From the NCBI GenBank assembly GCA_016195965.1, contig JACPYR010000064.1:1-55281 (forward strand): 55,281 nucleotides of DNA, read 5' to 3'. Both the position numbers and the translations under genes were made by a program. This DNA comes from Nitrosomonadales bacterium. GTDB lineage: Bacteria > Pseudomonadota > Gammaproteobacteria > Burkholderiales > Gallionellaceae. Below the pieces are notes generated by a model. That model searched no databases. It saw only the letters and a program-made list of their open reading frames with translations, and was not told the origin of the DNA. Positions 21,672 to 33,600 of this stretch are shown piece after piece (positions within the stretch are counted from its first letter, which is position 1; every line of letters begins with the position of its first letter).

Positions 21672-22665
21672 AGTGCACTGGCTGCAACACCACTGGTACC
21701 GGATCACGCCGCTGCATCTGATTCTTTTCCCGGTCAGCCTGGTTTTCCGGATGCTGGTGGCATTGCGGCGCGTGCTATACCGCAACGGCCTGCTGAACAG
21801 CCATCGCCTGCCGTTGCCGGTGATCGTAGTCGGCAACATCAGCGTCGGCGGAACCGGCAAGACCCCGCTCACACTGGCCCTGGCGCAGCAACTCGTCGAG
21901 CGCGGCTGGCACCCGCTGATCGTCAGCCGTGGCTATGGCCGCACCAGCTCGAACCCGCAACCGGTTAACCCGTCCAACACCGCCGCCGAAGCCGGTGACG
22001 AACCGCTGTTGATGGCGCGGCGCAACATCTGTCCGGTGTGGGTGGGCGCCGATCGCGTCGCCACCGCGCAGGAGGCGTTGCAAGTTAATCCACACTGCGA
22101 TGTCGTGCTGTGCGACGACGGTCTGCAACATTATCGTTTGCAGCGCGATGTAGAAATCGCGGTCATCGATGGCGCGCGCCGTTTCGGCAACGGCTTGCTG
22201 CTCCCCGCCGGCCCGCTACGCGAACCGGTATCACGCCTGCGCAAGGTCGATGCGGCAGTCGTCAACGGCGGCGATCCGCTCCCCGGCCAGTTCTCGATGC
22301 GGCTTGACGGCGCGGTTTTTTATAACTTGCTCGATCCCCGCCTATCCGCCGTTCCCGGCGATTTCCGCCAAACCCGCAATCACGCTGTGGCGGGCATAGG
22401 CAACCCGCAGCGCTATTTCCGGCATCTGCAAGAATTAGGCGTCTCCTTCACCCCGCACGCATTTCCCGATCATCACCCTTATTGTTCTGCTGACTTATCC
22501 TTCGCCGATAGCGATGCGATACTCCTGACCGAAAAAGATGGGGTAAAATGCGCCGCATTCGCTGATGCGCGATATTGGGTATTGCGTGTGGATGCTCAAA
22601 TCGACCCAAGCCTGATAGACCCTATACTGCGAAAGATCGCCCCCCATGGACACCAAGCTGCTTGA
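21631..22665 (+). CDS. lpxK: Tetraacyldisaccharide 4'-kinase
   Basis: Inner-membrane kinase that phosphorylates the lipid A precursor at the 4' position. It has an N-terminal amphipathic/membrane segment (about residues 28-45), P-loop [13 protein letters not shown] (about 69-81), and the family motifs [16 protein letters not shown] and [24 protein letters not shown] at 21631 overlaps exbD; GTG at 21673 right after the exbD stop is an equally good start, giving 330 residues, closer to the usual length. The last 20 bases overlap the next gene. Confidence 0.95.
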   Translation: MGASPSPRKTNKNKVHWLQHHWYRITPLHLILFPVSLVFRMLVALRRVLYRNGLLNSHRLPLPVIVVGNISVGGTGKTPLTLALAQQLVERGWHPLIVSRGYGRTSSNPQPVNPSNTAAEAGDEPLLMARRNICPVWVGADRVATAQEALQVNPHCDVVLCDDGLQHYRLQRDVEIAVIDGARRFGNGLLLPAGPLREPVSRLRKVDAAVVNGGDPLPGQFSMRLDGAVFYNLLDPRLSAVPGDFRQTRNHAVAGIGNPQRYFRHLQELGVSFTPHAFPDHHPYCSADLSFADSDAILLTEKDGVKCAAFADARYWVLRVDAQIDPSLIDPILRKIAPHGHQAA

Positions 22666-22830
22666 TATTCTCGTTTGCCCGTTGTGCAAATCTCCGCTGG
22701 TCTATCAGAAAGCCGATCAGGAACTGATCTGCAAGGCAGACCGCCTGGCCTATCAAATCGTCGACGGCATCCCGGTGATGCTGGTCGACGAAGCCCGCAA
22801 GCTCAGCGCCGAAGAAGTCGAAAAAATCCG

Positions 22831-22834
<4 letters not shown>
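22646..22834 (+). CDS. Trm112-family protein (YcaR-like)
   Basis: A 62-residue protein of the Trm112p/UPF0434 family, usually found between lpxK and kdsB. Characteristic text is [33 protein letters not shown] gives one cysteine pair, and a further Cys lies in [10 protein letters not shown]. It overlaps both neighbours (20 bases with lpxK, ATGA with kdsB), so translational coupling is likely. Eukaryotic and archaeal homologues activate methyltransferases; the role in bacteria is unknown. Confidence 0.93.
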
Positions 22835-24290
<1,456 letters not shown>

Positions 24291-24291
24291 C

Positions 24292-24693
24292 ATGGCGATC
24301 AAACCCGTACTGACGCTCGAAGACGCCAAGCGCGTCGCGGCGGCAGCCGATGCCGAGGCGCGCGCCAACGATTGGAAAGTATCGATAGTCATCGTCGATG
24401 ACGGCGGGCATATGCTGTATATGCAACGCAGCCACGATACGCGCTTCGGCAGCGTGGAAACCGCCATCGCCAAGGCACGCATGGCCGCAGCCTTGCATAC
24501 CCCGACCAAAGTCTCCGAAGATGCGGTGATGGGCGGGCGGCTGATACATCTCGCGCTGCCCGGAGTGATCCCAGCGGAAGGCGGGGTACCGCTGTTGCGC
24601 GATGGCATCGTCATCGGCGCAATCGGCATCAGCGGTGTCCGTTCGTCGCAGGACGGGCAAATCGCCGCCGCCGGTGTGGCTGTCCTGACCTGA
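24292..24693 (+). CDS. GlcG/HbpS-family protein
   Basis: A 133-residue protein of the GlcG/PduO-C/HbpS fold (DUF336). Family text is LTLEDAKRVAAAADAEARAN, VDDGGHMLYMQR and GGVPLLRDGIVIGAIGISG. Members bind haem or cobalamin-like ligands or have unknown roles. It follows adk by one base and probably ends the operon. A CTGCTGG/CCAGCAG inverted repeat lies about 15-45 bases after the stop. No specific function can be assigned. Confidence 0.85.
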   Translation: MAIKPVLTLEDAKRVAAAADAEARANDWKVSIVIVDDGGHMLYMQRSHDTRFGSVETAIAKARMAAALHTPTKVSEDAVMGGRLIHLALPGVIPAEGGVPLLRDGIVIGAIGISGVRSSQDGQIAAAGVAVLT

Positions 24694-24892
24694 CCGTATT
24701 ACCTGCTGGAGCACGATCATGCGCGCCAGCAGATTACCAAGCAAAGGCTATAGGCGAAAATTTTCATGACCTTGCGGAAATTCCACTGTATGCTAGCGCC
24801 CTGAAACTGCTTCTGAAATTGCTTCGGTGTGTTCTGGCATACCTGTCAAGTGCCAGGACTTTTGACTGTTTCATCTTTCACGGAGGGTAATC

Positions 24893-26929
24893 ATGTCAAC
24901 TGGTCTCGGTTCCGCACTGTTTTGCGCCATCGTTGCAATCTTGTATGGTGCGTTCTCCATCAAATGGATATTGGGCTTGCCGACCGGCAACGACCGGATG
25001 CGGGAAATCGCCGCAGCGGTACAGGAGGGCGCTTCAGCCTATCTCAATCGTCAATACACCACCATAGGCATAGTCGGCGCAATCCTGCTGGTCGTGATCT
25101 TCCTGGCATTGGGCTGGCAGACCGCAGTAGGCTTTGCACTGGGCGCGGTGCTGTCCGGAGTCACCGGCTATATCGGCATGAACGTGTCGGTGCGCGCCAA
25201 CGTGCGCACCGCGCAAGCCTCCAGCGAAGGGCTGAATGCCGCGCTGAACGTCGCGTTCAAGGGCGGCGCAATAACCGGCCTGCTGGTGGTGGGCCTGGGG
25301 CTGCTCGGCGTGGCCGGCTATTACGCCTTCCTGACGCTGGGGGTAGGCGCGAACCCCGCCGATGCAACCCACTCTCTGGTCGGGCTGGCGTTCGGCAGCT
25401 CGCTGATTTCGATCTTCGCCCGTCTGGGCGGCGGCATCTTCACCAAGGGCGCCGACGTCGGCGCCGACCTGGTGGGCAAGGTCGAGGCGGGCATCCCCGA
25501 GGATGATCCGCGCAACCCTGCGGTGATCGCGGATAACGTAGGCGACAACGTCGGCGACTGCGCCGGCATGGCCGCAGACCTGTTCGAGACTTATGCGGTG
25601 ACCATCATCGCCACGATGGTGCTGGGCGGACTGATGATCACAGGCAGCCCCGAGGCGGTGATCTATCCGCTGGTGCTGGGCGGCGTGTCCATCATCGCCT
25701 CGATCATCGGCACCTTCTTCGTCACCGCGCGCGAGGGCGGCAAGATCATGAACGCGCTGTATCGCGGCCTGCTCGTGTCCGGCGCGCTGGCCGTGGCAGC
25801 GTTCTACCCGGTCACCACCTGGATACTGGGCGATGGCGTGATGATTAACGGCCATCTGGTGTCCTCGATGAACCTGTATCTGGCTTCGCTGATCGGCCTG
25901 GCGCTGACGGCGGCGATGGTGTGGATCACCGAGTATTACACCGCCACCGAATACAGCCCGGTACGCCACATCGCGCAGGCCTCCACTACCGGCCACGGCA
26001 CCAACGTGATCGCCGGCCTGGGCGTGTCGATGAAAGCCACCGCAGCGCCGGTGCTGGCCGTGTGCCTGGCAATCTGGGGCGCCAACCATCTGGCCGGGCT
26101 CTACGGCATCGCCATCGCCGCGACTGCGATGCTGTCAATGGCGGGTATCATCGTCGCGCTCGACGCCTATGGCCCGATCACCGACAACGCCGGCGGCATC
26201 GCGGAAATGGCCGGCCTGCCTGATGCGATCCGCAATATCACCGACCCGCTCGATGCGGTGGGCAATACCACCAAGGCAGTGACCAAGGGCTACGCGATCG
26301 GTTCCGCCGGCCTGGCCGCACTGGTGCTGTTTGCCGACTACACTCACGCGCTCGCCTCCCATGGCGGTCCCGCGCTGACCTTCGACCTGTCCAACCACAT
26401 GGTCATCATCGGCCTGTTCATCGGCGGCATGGTGCCCTATCTGTTCGCCGCGATGGGCATGGAGGCGGTCGGGCGCGCCGCAGGCTCGGTGGTCGTCGAA
26501 GTGCGCCGCCAGTTCAAGGAAATCCCCGGCATCATGGCAGGCACGGCCAAGCCGGAATACGGCACCTGCGTGGACATGCTGACCAAGGCTGCGATCCGCG
26601 AGATGATCGTGCCCTCGCTGCTGCCGGTCGCGGTGCCGGTGATCGTCGGCCTGACGCTGGGCGCGCAGGCGCTGGGCGGCGTGCTGGTCGGTACCATCAT
26701 CACCGGCATCTTCGTCGCGATTTCGATGACCACCGGCGGCGGCGCATGGGACAACGCGAAGAAATACATCGAGGAAGGCAACTACGGCGGCAAGGGTTCG
26801 GAGGCGCACAAGGCCGCCGTGACCGGCGACACCGTGGGTGACCCGTACAAGGACACCGCAGGCCCTGCGGTGAACCCTCTGATCAAGATCATCAACATCG
26901 TCGCGCTGATGATCGTGCCGCTGATCTGA
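24893..26929 (+). CDS. hppA: Membrane-bound proton-translocating pyrophosphatase
   Basis: Couples PPi hydrolysis to H+ export, or the reverse. The 678-residue polytopic protein (about 16 membrane helices) carries [39 protein letters not shown] and, at the C-terminus, [19 protein letters not shown]. The sequence [14 protein letters not shown] has Lys where K+-dependent enzymes have Ala, so it is predicted to be the K+-independent proton-pumping type. A GGAGGGTAATC ribosome binding site precedes the ATG. It stands in its own unit, with a strong terminator, next to pfp and ppa. Confidence 0.97.
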   Translation: MSTGLGSALFCAIVAILYGAFSIKWILGLPTGNDRMREIAAAVQEGASAYLNRQYTTIGIVGAILLVVIFLALGWQTAVGFALGAVLSGVTGYIGMNVSVRANVRTAQASSEGLNAALNVAFKGGAITGLLVVGLGLLGVAGYYAFLTLGVGANPADATHSLVGLAFGSSLISIFARLGGGIFTKGADVGADLVGKVEAGIPEDDPRNPAVIADNVGDNVGDCAGMAADLFETYAVTIIATMVLGGLMITGSPEAVIYPLVLGGVSIIASIIGTFFVTAREGGKIMNALYRGLLVSGALAVAAFYPVTTWILGDGVMINGHLVSSMNLYLASLIGLALTAAMVWITEYYTATEYSPVRHIAQASTTGHGTNVIAGLGVSMKATAAPVLAVCLAIWGANHLAGLYGIAIAATAMLSMAGIIVALDAYGPITDNAGGIAEMAGLPDAIRNITDPLDAVGNTTKAVTKGYAIGSAGLAALVLFADYTHALASHGGPALTFDLSNHMVIIGLFIGGMVPYLFAAMGMEAVGRAAGSVVVEVRRQFKEIPGIMAGTAKPEYGTCVDMLTKAAIREMIVPSLLPVAVPVIVGLTLGAQALGGVLVGTIITGIFVAISMTTGGGAWDNAKKYIEEGNYGGKGSEAHKAAVTGDTVGDPYKDTAGPAVNPLIKIINIVALMIVPLI

Positions 26930-26946
26930 TCTGAAGTGATGCAACA

Positions 26947-26980
26947 AAAAACAGGGCGGAATTTCCGCCCTGTTTTATTT
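26947..26980 (+). terminator. Rho-independent terminator of hppA
   Basis: ACAGGGCGGAA pairs perfectly with TTCCGCCCTGT, followed by TTTATTT. Preceding A residues make it usable in both directions, so it could also stop read-through from pfp. Confidence 0.88.
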
Positions 26981-27024
26981 GCGCAGCCCTGCTTGCCAAG
27001 CCAGCAAAACATAGCGACAGAAAT

Positions 27025-27135
27025 TGTAGCGAGCGGGCCGACGCCGGGGAAGCCCGGAGCACAGGCACCGGAATGTACACACAGTACATGAGGATGCCGA
27101 GCACCGCGTGACCCAGGCGTCGGTTCGCGCAGTAG
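27025..27135. repeat. Long imperfect palindromic intergenic element
   Basis: About 110 bases fold as nested arms: an outer pair (GCGAGCGGGCCGACGCC with GGCGTCGGTTCGCGC), and an inner pair (GGAGCACAGGCACCGGAATG with the complement-like stretch around GAGGATGCCGAGCACCG), closed at GTACACACAGTAC. It sits between hppA and the end of pfp. I recall similar elements from other betaproteobacterial intergenic regions, but have not checked this. Confidence 0.65.
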
Positions 27136-27144
27136 ATTTATGCG

Positions 27145-28344
27145 CTATGTATACAACCGCCCCATTCTGGGCAACTCGCCCACCAGCGGCGCGACGTAAT
27201 CGATCCACGCCTGCGTCACATCGTTGCCCGCCGCGTTGATGTATTCGTCCTTCATCACCGTGGCCACTTTCGCCACGGTCGACAACGGCGTGATGAAACA
27301 CTCGCTGGAATATGGCTTGCTGGAGAGGCGGCGTATCGCCACAGAACCGGGCTGGCCGGTAGTAGCGGCATGGTTCACCGCGACCGTGCTGACCTCGCGC
27401 GCTTCCTTAGCATCGATCGGGGAGATGATGGTCGGGAAGGAACGCTGCAGATAGCCGAAGGTGTCGGCGCGCACGCGCACCTTCTGTCCGGGGAAGGCTT
27501 CCTTGACCAGCGCCGCCAGCGTGTCGCCCAATGCGCCGCTGCCGGACAACTGGATGTTGCCGTGCGAGTCGCGCTCGCCGCTGGTCGAGATCGGATTGCC
27601 GTCCTTGTCGCTGATGCACTCGGAGGCGGCGATCACGCAGCGCCCGTATTTCGCCACCGCATCGCGCACGTCCTGCTTGAACTTCTCGACGTCGAACACG
27701 CGCTCCGGTAGATAGATCAGGTGCGGGCCGTCGTCGGGAGCCTGGCGCGCCAACGCAGACGCGGCAGTCAAAAATCCGGCGCTGCGCCCCATCACCACAT
27801 TGACCTTGATGCCCTGTAACGCGCGGTTATCGCGGTCGTCGCCCATGAAGGCCAGCGCCACAAAGCGCGCCGCCGAAGCGAAGCCGGGACAGTGGTCGGT
27901 GACCTTGAGATCGTTGTCTATGGTCTTGGGAATATGCATGGTGCAGAAATCGTAGTTCGCCTCTTTCGCCATCTCGGCGATGATGTGTGCGGTCTCGGCG
28001 GAATCGTTGCCTCCGATATAGAAGAAATAGCGCACATCGTTTTTCTTGAACACCTCGAACACTTTTTCGCATTCCGCCTTGCCCGGTTTGAGGCGCACCG
28101 AACCTAGCGCGGCGGCCGGAGTGGTGGCGACCAGTTCGAGCTGCTCGACACTCTGCTTGGTCAGGTCGATGAAGTCCTCCTTCATGATGCCGGCGATGCC
28201 GTGGCGCGCACCGAGAATGCCGGTGATGTTCGGCTGTTTGCGCGCCGCCAGCACCGCGCCGACCAGCGATTGATTGATGACGGCGGTGGGGCCGCCCGAT
28301 TGTCCGATAACCATCTTGCCGACCAGCTTTCCTTGCGTTGTCAT
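27145..28344 (-). CDS. pfp: Pyrophosphate-dependent 6-phosphofructokinase
   Basis: Phosphorylates fructose 6-phosphate reversibly with PPi. The 399-residue chain has the PFK fold: GQSGGPTAVINQSL at the N-terminus, the phosphate-donor loop GGNDSAETA, and the active-site PKTIDNDLKVTDHCPGF. Lys in PKTIDND (ATP enzymes have Gly there) and Asp in GGNDS point to PPi as donor. The start ATG at 28344 has an AAGGAG site. It is convergent with hppA and divergent from the DUF433 gene. In methylotrophs and autotrophs such enzymes often replace ATP-PFK. Confidence 0.95.
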   Translation of the reverse strand: MTTQGKLVGKMVIGQSGGPTAVINQSLVGAVLAARKQPNITGILGARHGIAGIMKEDFIDLTKQSVEQLELVATTPAAALGSVRLKPGKAECEKVFEVFKKNDVRYFFYIGGNDSAETAHIIAEMAKEANYDFCTMHIPKTIDNDLKVTDHCPGFASAARFVALAFMGDDRDNRALQGIKVNVVMGRSAGFLTAASALARQAPDDGPHLIYLPERVFDVEKFKQDVRDAVAKYGRCVIAASECISDKDGNPISTSGERDSHGNIQLSGSGALGDTLAALVKEAFPGQKVRVRADTFGYLQRSFPTIISPIDAKEAREVSTVAVNHAATTGQPGSVAIRRLSSKPYSSECFITPLSTVAKVATVMKDEYINAAGNDVTQAWIDYVAPLVGELPRMGRLYT

Positions 28345-28467
28345 AGCGTCATCTCCTTAGGGTTATAGTGCGGACATTCTAAACCTAATAAGGCCGCATG
28401 AGCGAAATGGGGGCGCTATGAAATTGCCCGCCATTTCTTTTCCCGCTCAAAGTGTTATTATTTATGC

Positions 28468-28689
28468 ATGATTGACTGGTCTACCTGCCTTGATGTCGAG
28501 CGCGACCCTGAGCGCGTAAGTGGTGCCTGGGTTTTCCGGGGCACGCGGGTTCCTGTTGCCGCACTCTTCGAGAACCTCGAAGAAGACGCGTCCATCCATC
28601 AGTTCATCGAGTGGTTTCCCGGCGTCTCCTTGTCTCAGGCTCGTCATGTTCTGGAGCACGCGGCCAGGTCTACTTTGTTGGCCGCATAA
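28468..28689 (+). CDS. DUF433-family antitoxin-like protein
   Basis: A 73-residue DUF433 protein with the family's FRGTRVPVAALFENLEEDAS and IEWFPGVSLSQARHVLEHA, a winged-helix-like DNA-binding fold. Its stop is followed immediately by the start of a DUF5615 PIN-like gene, the standard toxin-antitoxin-like pairing. It probably represses its own promoter. No good ribosome binding site is visible. Confidence 0.85.
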   Translation: MIDWSTCLDVERDPERVSGAWVFRGTRVPVAALFENLEEDASIHQFIEWFPGVSLSQARHVLEHAARSTLLAA

Positions 28690-29010
28690 GTGCGTGTCTT
28701 GTTTGACCAGGGAACACCGGTTCCACTACGACAATCTCTCCCAGAACACAGTATCTCCACCGCTTATGAGCTTGGCTGGTCTACCCTGAAGAACGGCGAA
28801 TTGTTGCGCTCTGCTGAGGAGCAGGGATTCGAGGTGCTTGTTACCACCGACACCAATCTCCGCTATCAACAAAACCTTGCGGCTCGACGAATTGCTGTCG
28901 TTGTTCTTTCTACAACAAGCTGGCCCCGCATTCGGGTCGTCGTAACGCATGTTGCGTCCGCTGTGAATTCAGTATCCGTTGGCAGCTATGTCGAGGTTTC
29001 CGTCCCGTAA
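28690..29010 (+). CDS. DUF5615 PIN-like protein (putative toxin)
   Basis: A 106-residue Mut7-C/PIN-like protein. The family start VLFDQGTPVPLRQSL, the middle TAYELGWSTLKNGELLRSAE and the VLVTTDTNLRYQQNLA motif show acidic residues (Asp6, Glu, Asp of TTDTN) where PIN nucleases bind metal. The start is GTG, directly after the DUF433 stop. RNase toxicity is inferred from the fold and the pairing, not shown. Confidence 0.82.
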   Translation: MRVLFDQGTPVPLRQSLPEHSISTAYELGWSTLKNGELLRSAEEQGFEVLVTTDTNLRYQQNLAARRIAVVVLSTTSWPRIRVVVTHVASAVNSVSVGSYVEVSVP

Positions 29011-29131
29011 ATAAGCGGCGTGACACGTTCCCATCCATACTGACTGCTTCGTCCCCACTTCATCGCAGTGTGCGCATTGCCCTGCGTCGTTTATAATTAC
29101 GGACTTTATTCAACACATCCAAGGAAGCTGT

Positions 29132-29671
29132 ATGAGTCTGTTAAACGTCCGTCCCGGCAAGAAGCTGCCGCAAGAATGCAATGTCATCATTGAAATCCCC
29201 AAACACGCTGACCCGGTCAAATACGAGGTAGACAAGGACGCGGGCGTGCTGGTGGTGGATCGTTTCATCGGCTCGCTGATGCGCTATCCCGCAAACTACG
29301 GCTTCATCCCCGAGACTATCGCCGACGACGGCGACCCGGTGGACGTGCTGGTGGTCACCCCCTTCCCTATCGTGCATGGTGCAGTCATCGCCTGCCGCCC
29401 GGTCGGCGTGCTGATGATGAGCGACGAAGGCGGCGACGACGCCAAGATCATCGCGGTGCCCACCGACAAACTGACGCCGCTGTATCGCGACGTAAAAACC
29501 TACAGCGACCTGCCGGAGATCACGCTGGAACAGATCAAGCACTTCTTCGAACTGTACAAGGCGCTGGAGCCGGGCAAGTGGGTCAAGATCCGTGGCTGGG
29601 AAGGTGTGGAGGCAGCGCACAAGGAAATCACCAACGGCATCGCGGCCTACCAGGCATCCTTAAACAAATAA
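29132..29671 (+). CDS. ppa: Inorganic pyrophosphatase (soluble, family I)
   Basis: Cytosolic hydrolysis of PPi. The 179-residue length fits family I. Residues of the active site appear in the [14 protein letters not shown] motif (about 68-81), in [12 protein letters not shown] and in [19 protein letters not shown] lies before the ATG and a TATAAT box at 29092-29097. It is the third pyrophosphate enzyme within 5 kb. folD follows 19 bases later and is probably co-transcribed. Confidence 0.97.
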   Translation: MSLLNVRPGKKLPQECNVIIEIPKHADPVKYEVDKDAGVLVVDRFIGSLMRYPANYGFIPETIADDGDPVDVLVVTPFPIVHGAVIACRPVGVLMMSDEGGDDAKIIAVPTDKLTPLYRDVKTYSDLPEITLEQIKHFFELYKALEPGKWVKIRGWEGVEAAHKEITNGIAAYQASLNK

Positions 29672-29690
29672 TCGACACGAGGAGACGGGC

Positions 29691-30551
29691 ATGACGGCAC
29701 ACATCATCGACGGCAAGGCGATCGCTCAACAGGTACGCACCGAATGGAAGGCGCGCGCCGATGCGCTGAAAGCCCGTGGCATCACGCCCGGACTCGCCGT
29801 AATCATCGTGGGCGCAGACCCCGCCTCCAAGGTGTATGTCGCTAACAAGGTCAAGGCCTGCGCGGAGCTGGGGCTGTATTCCAAGCACGTCGAGTTGGGC
29901 AGCGACATTTCCGAGGCCACGCTGCTGGGCGAAATCGCCGCGCTGAACAGCGACCCCAAGATACACGGCATCCTGGTGCAACTGCCGCTGCCCAAGCACC
30001 TGGACGCGCACAAGGTCATCGAGGCGATCAACCCGGACAAGGACGTCGATGGCTTCCACGAGAAAAACGTAGGCGCGCTGGTCACCGGCGAGACGCCCTT
30101 CCCTTCCTGCACGCCCTACGGCGTGATGGTGCTACTGGAAAAAACCGGCATCGCCATCGAAGGCAAGCACGCGGTGGTGGTGGGGCGCAGCAACATCGTC
30201 GGCAAACCGATGGCCCTGCTGCTGTTGCACAAGAACGCCACCGTGACGATCTGCACCTCCAGGACCGTGGACCTGGCCAAGCACACCCGCGACGCCGACA
30301 TCCTGGTGGCGGCGGTGGGCCGTGCCAACTTCATCACCGGCGACATGGTCAAGCCGGGCGCGGTGGTGATCGACGTCGGCATCAACCGCAATGCGGAAGG
30401 CAAGCTGTGCGGCGACGTGGATTTCAACAGCGTGAAGGAAGTCGCGGGCTACATCACCCCGGTGCCCGGCGGCGTCGGCCCGATGACCATCACGATGCTG
30501 GTGGCCAACACCGTGCGCGCGGCCGAACGCCTGGCCTGGCAAAAAAAATAG
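29691..30551 (+). CDS. folD: Bifunctional methylene-THF dehydrogenase / methenyl-THF cyclohydrolase
   Basis: Interconverts 5,10-methylene- and 10-formyl-tetrahydrofolate with NADP. The 286-residue chain has the catalytic Lys in [16 protein letters not shown] (about residue 54), PLPKH, the Rossmann motif [14 protein letters not shown] and the C-terminal [21 protein letters not shown] site precedes the start. Full length, with no anomalies. Confidence 0.98.
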   Translation: MTAHIIDGKAIAQQVRTEWKARADALKARGITPGLAVIIVGADPASKVYVANKVKACAELGLYSKHVELGSDISEATLLGEIAALNSDPKIHGILVQLPLPKHLDAHKVIEAINPDKDVDGFHEKNVGALVTGETPFPSCTPYGVMVLLEKTGIAIEGKHAVVVGRSNIVGKPMALLLLHKNATVTICTSRTVDLAKHTRDADILVAAVGRANFITGDMVKPGAVVIDVGINRNAEGKLCGDVDFNSVKEVAGYITPVPGGVGPMTITMLVANTVRAAERLAWQKK

Positions 30552-30608
30552 CCGTCGGCTAAACCGGTATCCGAGCGGATTTTTTCGGAATCCCCAGACC
30601 CGTTGCAC

Positions 30609-33600
30609 ATGAAAGACCTGTTCGGAGATACCCCCGCCATCCCTGCCAGCAACCCCGAAGCCGAGCTACATAAAGTCATGCTCGCGATGGCCCTGTTGTG
30701 GATGCCGCAGCCCCGCACCACGATATACACCCTGTTGCGCAAACTCGACTTCAAACACAGCAGTGGCCGATTGATCACCGCCGACGAAGTGAAGCACTGC
30801 ATCCAGCAGCTCGTCGCAAAAAAACTGGTCGTGGAATCCAAACAGCGCGCCGGTTATTACCGCCTGGCCGACGCGCAGCGCAACCCGTTGTATGAAGAAT
30901 TGCTCGACACCGTGGAGGCGCACCTGCTGCGCCGCGCGCTGTATGAAGTTGCGGGCTATAACCCGCTGTATGCGCTGTATTCCTGGCCGCTCTACGACCG
31001 CGAAGCCACGATCGCAGTCGTGCGGCTGACATTGCTGACCCAGGCGCCGCAAGCGGAAATCGAGCGCATGGCCCAGTTGATCGGACGGACGATGGACTGG
31101 AATGACATTTTGCACCTGGCGTTGCTGCAGGATTTCAGCGCGGCCTTTTTTGCCCGCATCGACCCTGCCCTGCGCTGGGAGCTTGCCTATCTGGCGGTGC
31201 AGGATATGACTGGATACTGGGATGTTGACCTGCTACCCATCGTCGATTGGACGCTGGCGCAACTGGGGTGCAGCCGCGCGCAAATGCCCAGCTATCTGCG
31301 CATAGCCATCGCGGAGCTGTGGCTGCACAGGGGCGAGCGTGATGCCGCGCGCGAGGCGCTCGAAGGCATAACCGAAAGCGCGGTCGAGGCGCTGCAGGCC
31401 TATGCGCTGGCCCAGCAGGGGAAGTGGGCCGAGGCGCAAGCCTTGTTCGAAACCGCGCTGAAAAAACGCCAAGTAGAAATCAAGGCAAAGAAGCGCGTGT
31501 TCCCCGCCAGCATCGCCTGGATTTACCCGCTGACGCTGCTGGCGCAGCAAACGCCCGCTCACCTCGAACTGGCGCGCAAGTTCTGTATCGGCGAATCGGG
31601 CAAGCGCGATCCCGACACCACCTCGGGCTGGGGGCAATGGGTGCACGCGATCGACGTGCGGCGCGGCGACGCCGAACCCGACCCGGATTTATACCGGGCG
31701 GCGGAATACTACAGCACCCACGTCAGCCTGGACCATCTGTGGCGCGTGCTGCTGGCGGCATGGCTGGGCACCGATGCGCGGCGCGGCGCCAAGCAATCCT
31801 ACCGCGACGCGCTGTCGGTCATGGCGCAACACCAACTGGACCGCCTCCAGCAATGCGGCTTCAACTGGCTGGCGCACCTGGCACTAGGGGCGAAGAACCT
31901 GATCGACGGCGCAGAACCGCCAGCCGGATATTTTGTCGCCGGTAAAACCGAACATTGGCGCGAATTGCTCTCCGCCCTGCAATCGCTGGGCGGCGATGCG
32001 CCCGCAAAATCCGAAAGCGGCGAAACCACCCGCCTGGTGTGGGTGATAGACATCGGCAAAGACGGCGCCTTGCAGGACATACAGCCGATGGAGCAAAAGC
32101 GCGGCGCGCGCGGCTGGAGCAAGCCCAAGGCGGTCGCGTTGTCCAGAATATCCGGCAACCCCAAGCTCGCGCCGTGGGACGCGAAAGTCGCCAACTGCAT
32201 CCGCACCGAAAAATATGGGCGGCGCACTGCCGTGCTGGATCTGCCCCAGGCCATACAGGCATTGGTCGGGCATCCTGCGGTGGCGCTGAGCGGAAAACCG
32301 GAGCAGGCGATCGAGTTGAGCGAAGGCACACCGGAAATCGAAGTCATCCACAAGGCGGATAAAATCACGCTGAAGGTCACGCCGCCGCTGCGCGTATCCG
32401 CCACCGCCGACAAGTACTATCACGACGCGGACGAAAAGCGCGAAGCCGAAGCCCTGCGCCTGATCACGCTGGTGCAGGACTCGGCGCAGCGGGTGCGCCT
32501 GATCCGCTTCACCCCCTCGCAGCGCCGCGCCGCGCAATTGCTCGCCAAAACGGTGGCCATTCCGGTCAGCGCGCAAAAAGAATTGCAGACCGCGATGCAG
32601 GCGCTGACCAGCCATTTCCAGTTGCAGGCCGACCATCTGCAGGCCGCGCGCGAAGTGAAATCCGAACCGCGTTTGCGCGCCGAGCTGTCGCCGCTGAACG
32701 ACGGCCTGCTGCTGCGCCTGGTCGCGACGCCGCTGGGCGAGAGCGGCCCGCGCCTGGTGCCGGGCAGCGGGCGCGCGCGGCTGATGGCTGCGGTGGGCGG
32801 CGAAAACATCGGCACGACCCGGCAACTGGATGTAGAGCGCGCGCACCTGGATGCCGTGCTCGATGCGCTGCCCTTCCTGGAAAATTGCGCCGGGGATAGC
32901 GGGCAATGCGAATGGGAGGTCGCAGAGCCGGAAGATGCGCTGGCGCTGGTCGAAGTGCTGCCCGCCCTGCCCGGCATCGCCGCGCTGGGCTGGCCCAAGG
33001 GCAAGGCGGTGAAAGTGATTCCCGTCGACATGCCGCAGCTGTCCGTGCAAGTCAAAAGCGAGCGCGACTGGTTCAAGATTGAAGGCGAGGCCAAATCCGA
33101 CGAGGGCATGGTGTTCACCTTCGAAACGCTGCTTGCCGCAGCAACCGGCAACAGCCGCTTCATCGCGATGGGCAACGGCGTGTATGCGGCGCTCACGCGC
33201 AGGCTGAAAGATCGCCTGTCCGATCTGGCCTCGGTCGCCGAGGCCGGCAAGCATGGCGCACGCATCCCGCGTCTGGCTGCGGCGTGGATGGACGATGCGC
33301 TGGAAGGCATCACCACCCAGGCAGACCAGGAGTTTCACGGCGCGATCGAAAAACTGCGCGCCACGCAACAGCAAGCCATCCCGCTGCCCAAGACCCTGCA
33401 AGCCGAGCTGCGCCCTTACCAGGAGGACGGCTACCTGTGGGCGTCGCGCCTCGCGCAAGCCGGGTTCGGCGCGTGCCTGGCCGACGACATGGGTCTGGGT
33501 AAAACCCTGCAATCGCTGGCGCTGCTGCTGGCGCGCGCCGCAGACGGCCCGGCGCTGATCATCGCCCCGACCTCGGTGTGCGGCAACTGGATCGCCGAGG

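Noticed and set aside
25034..26947. 351- and 270-codon minus-strand frames opposite hppA
   Set aside because: His/Gln/Asp-rich antisense text with no family character, entirely within hppA.
26892..27104. 70-codon frame over the terminator and palindrome after hppA
   Set aside because: It spans the terminator and repeat element; such frames are a common artefact of this repeat type.
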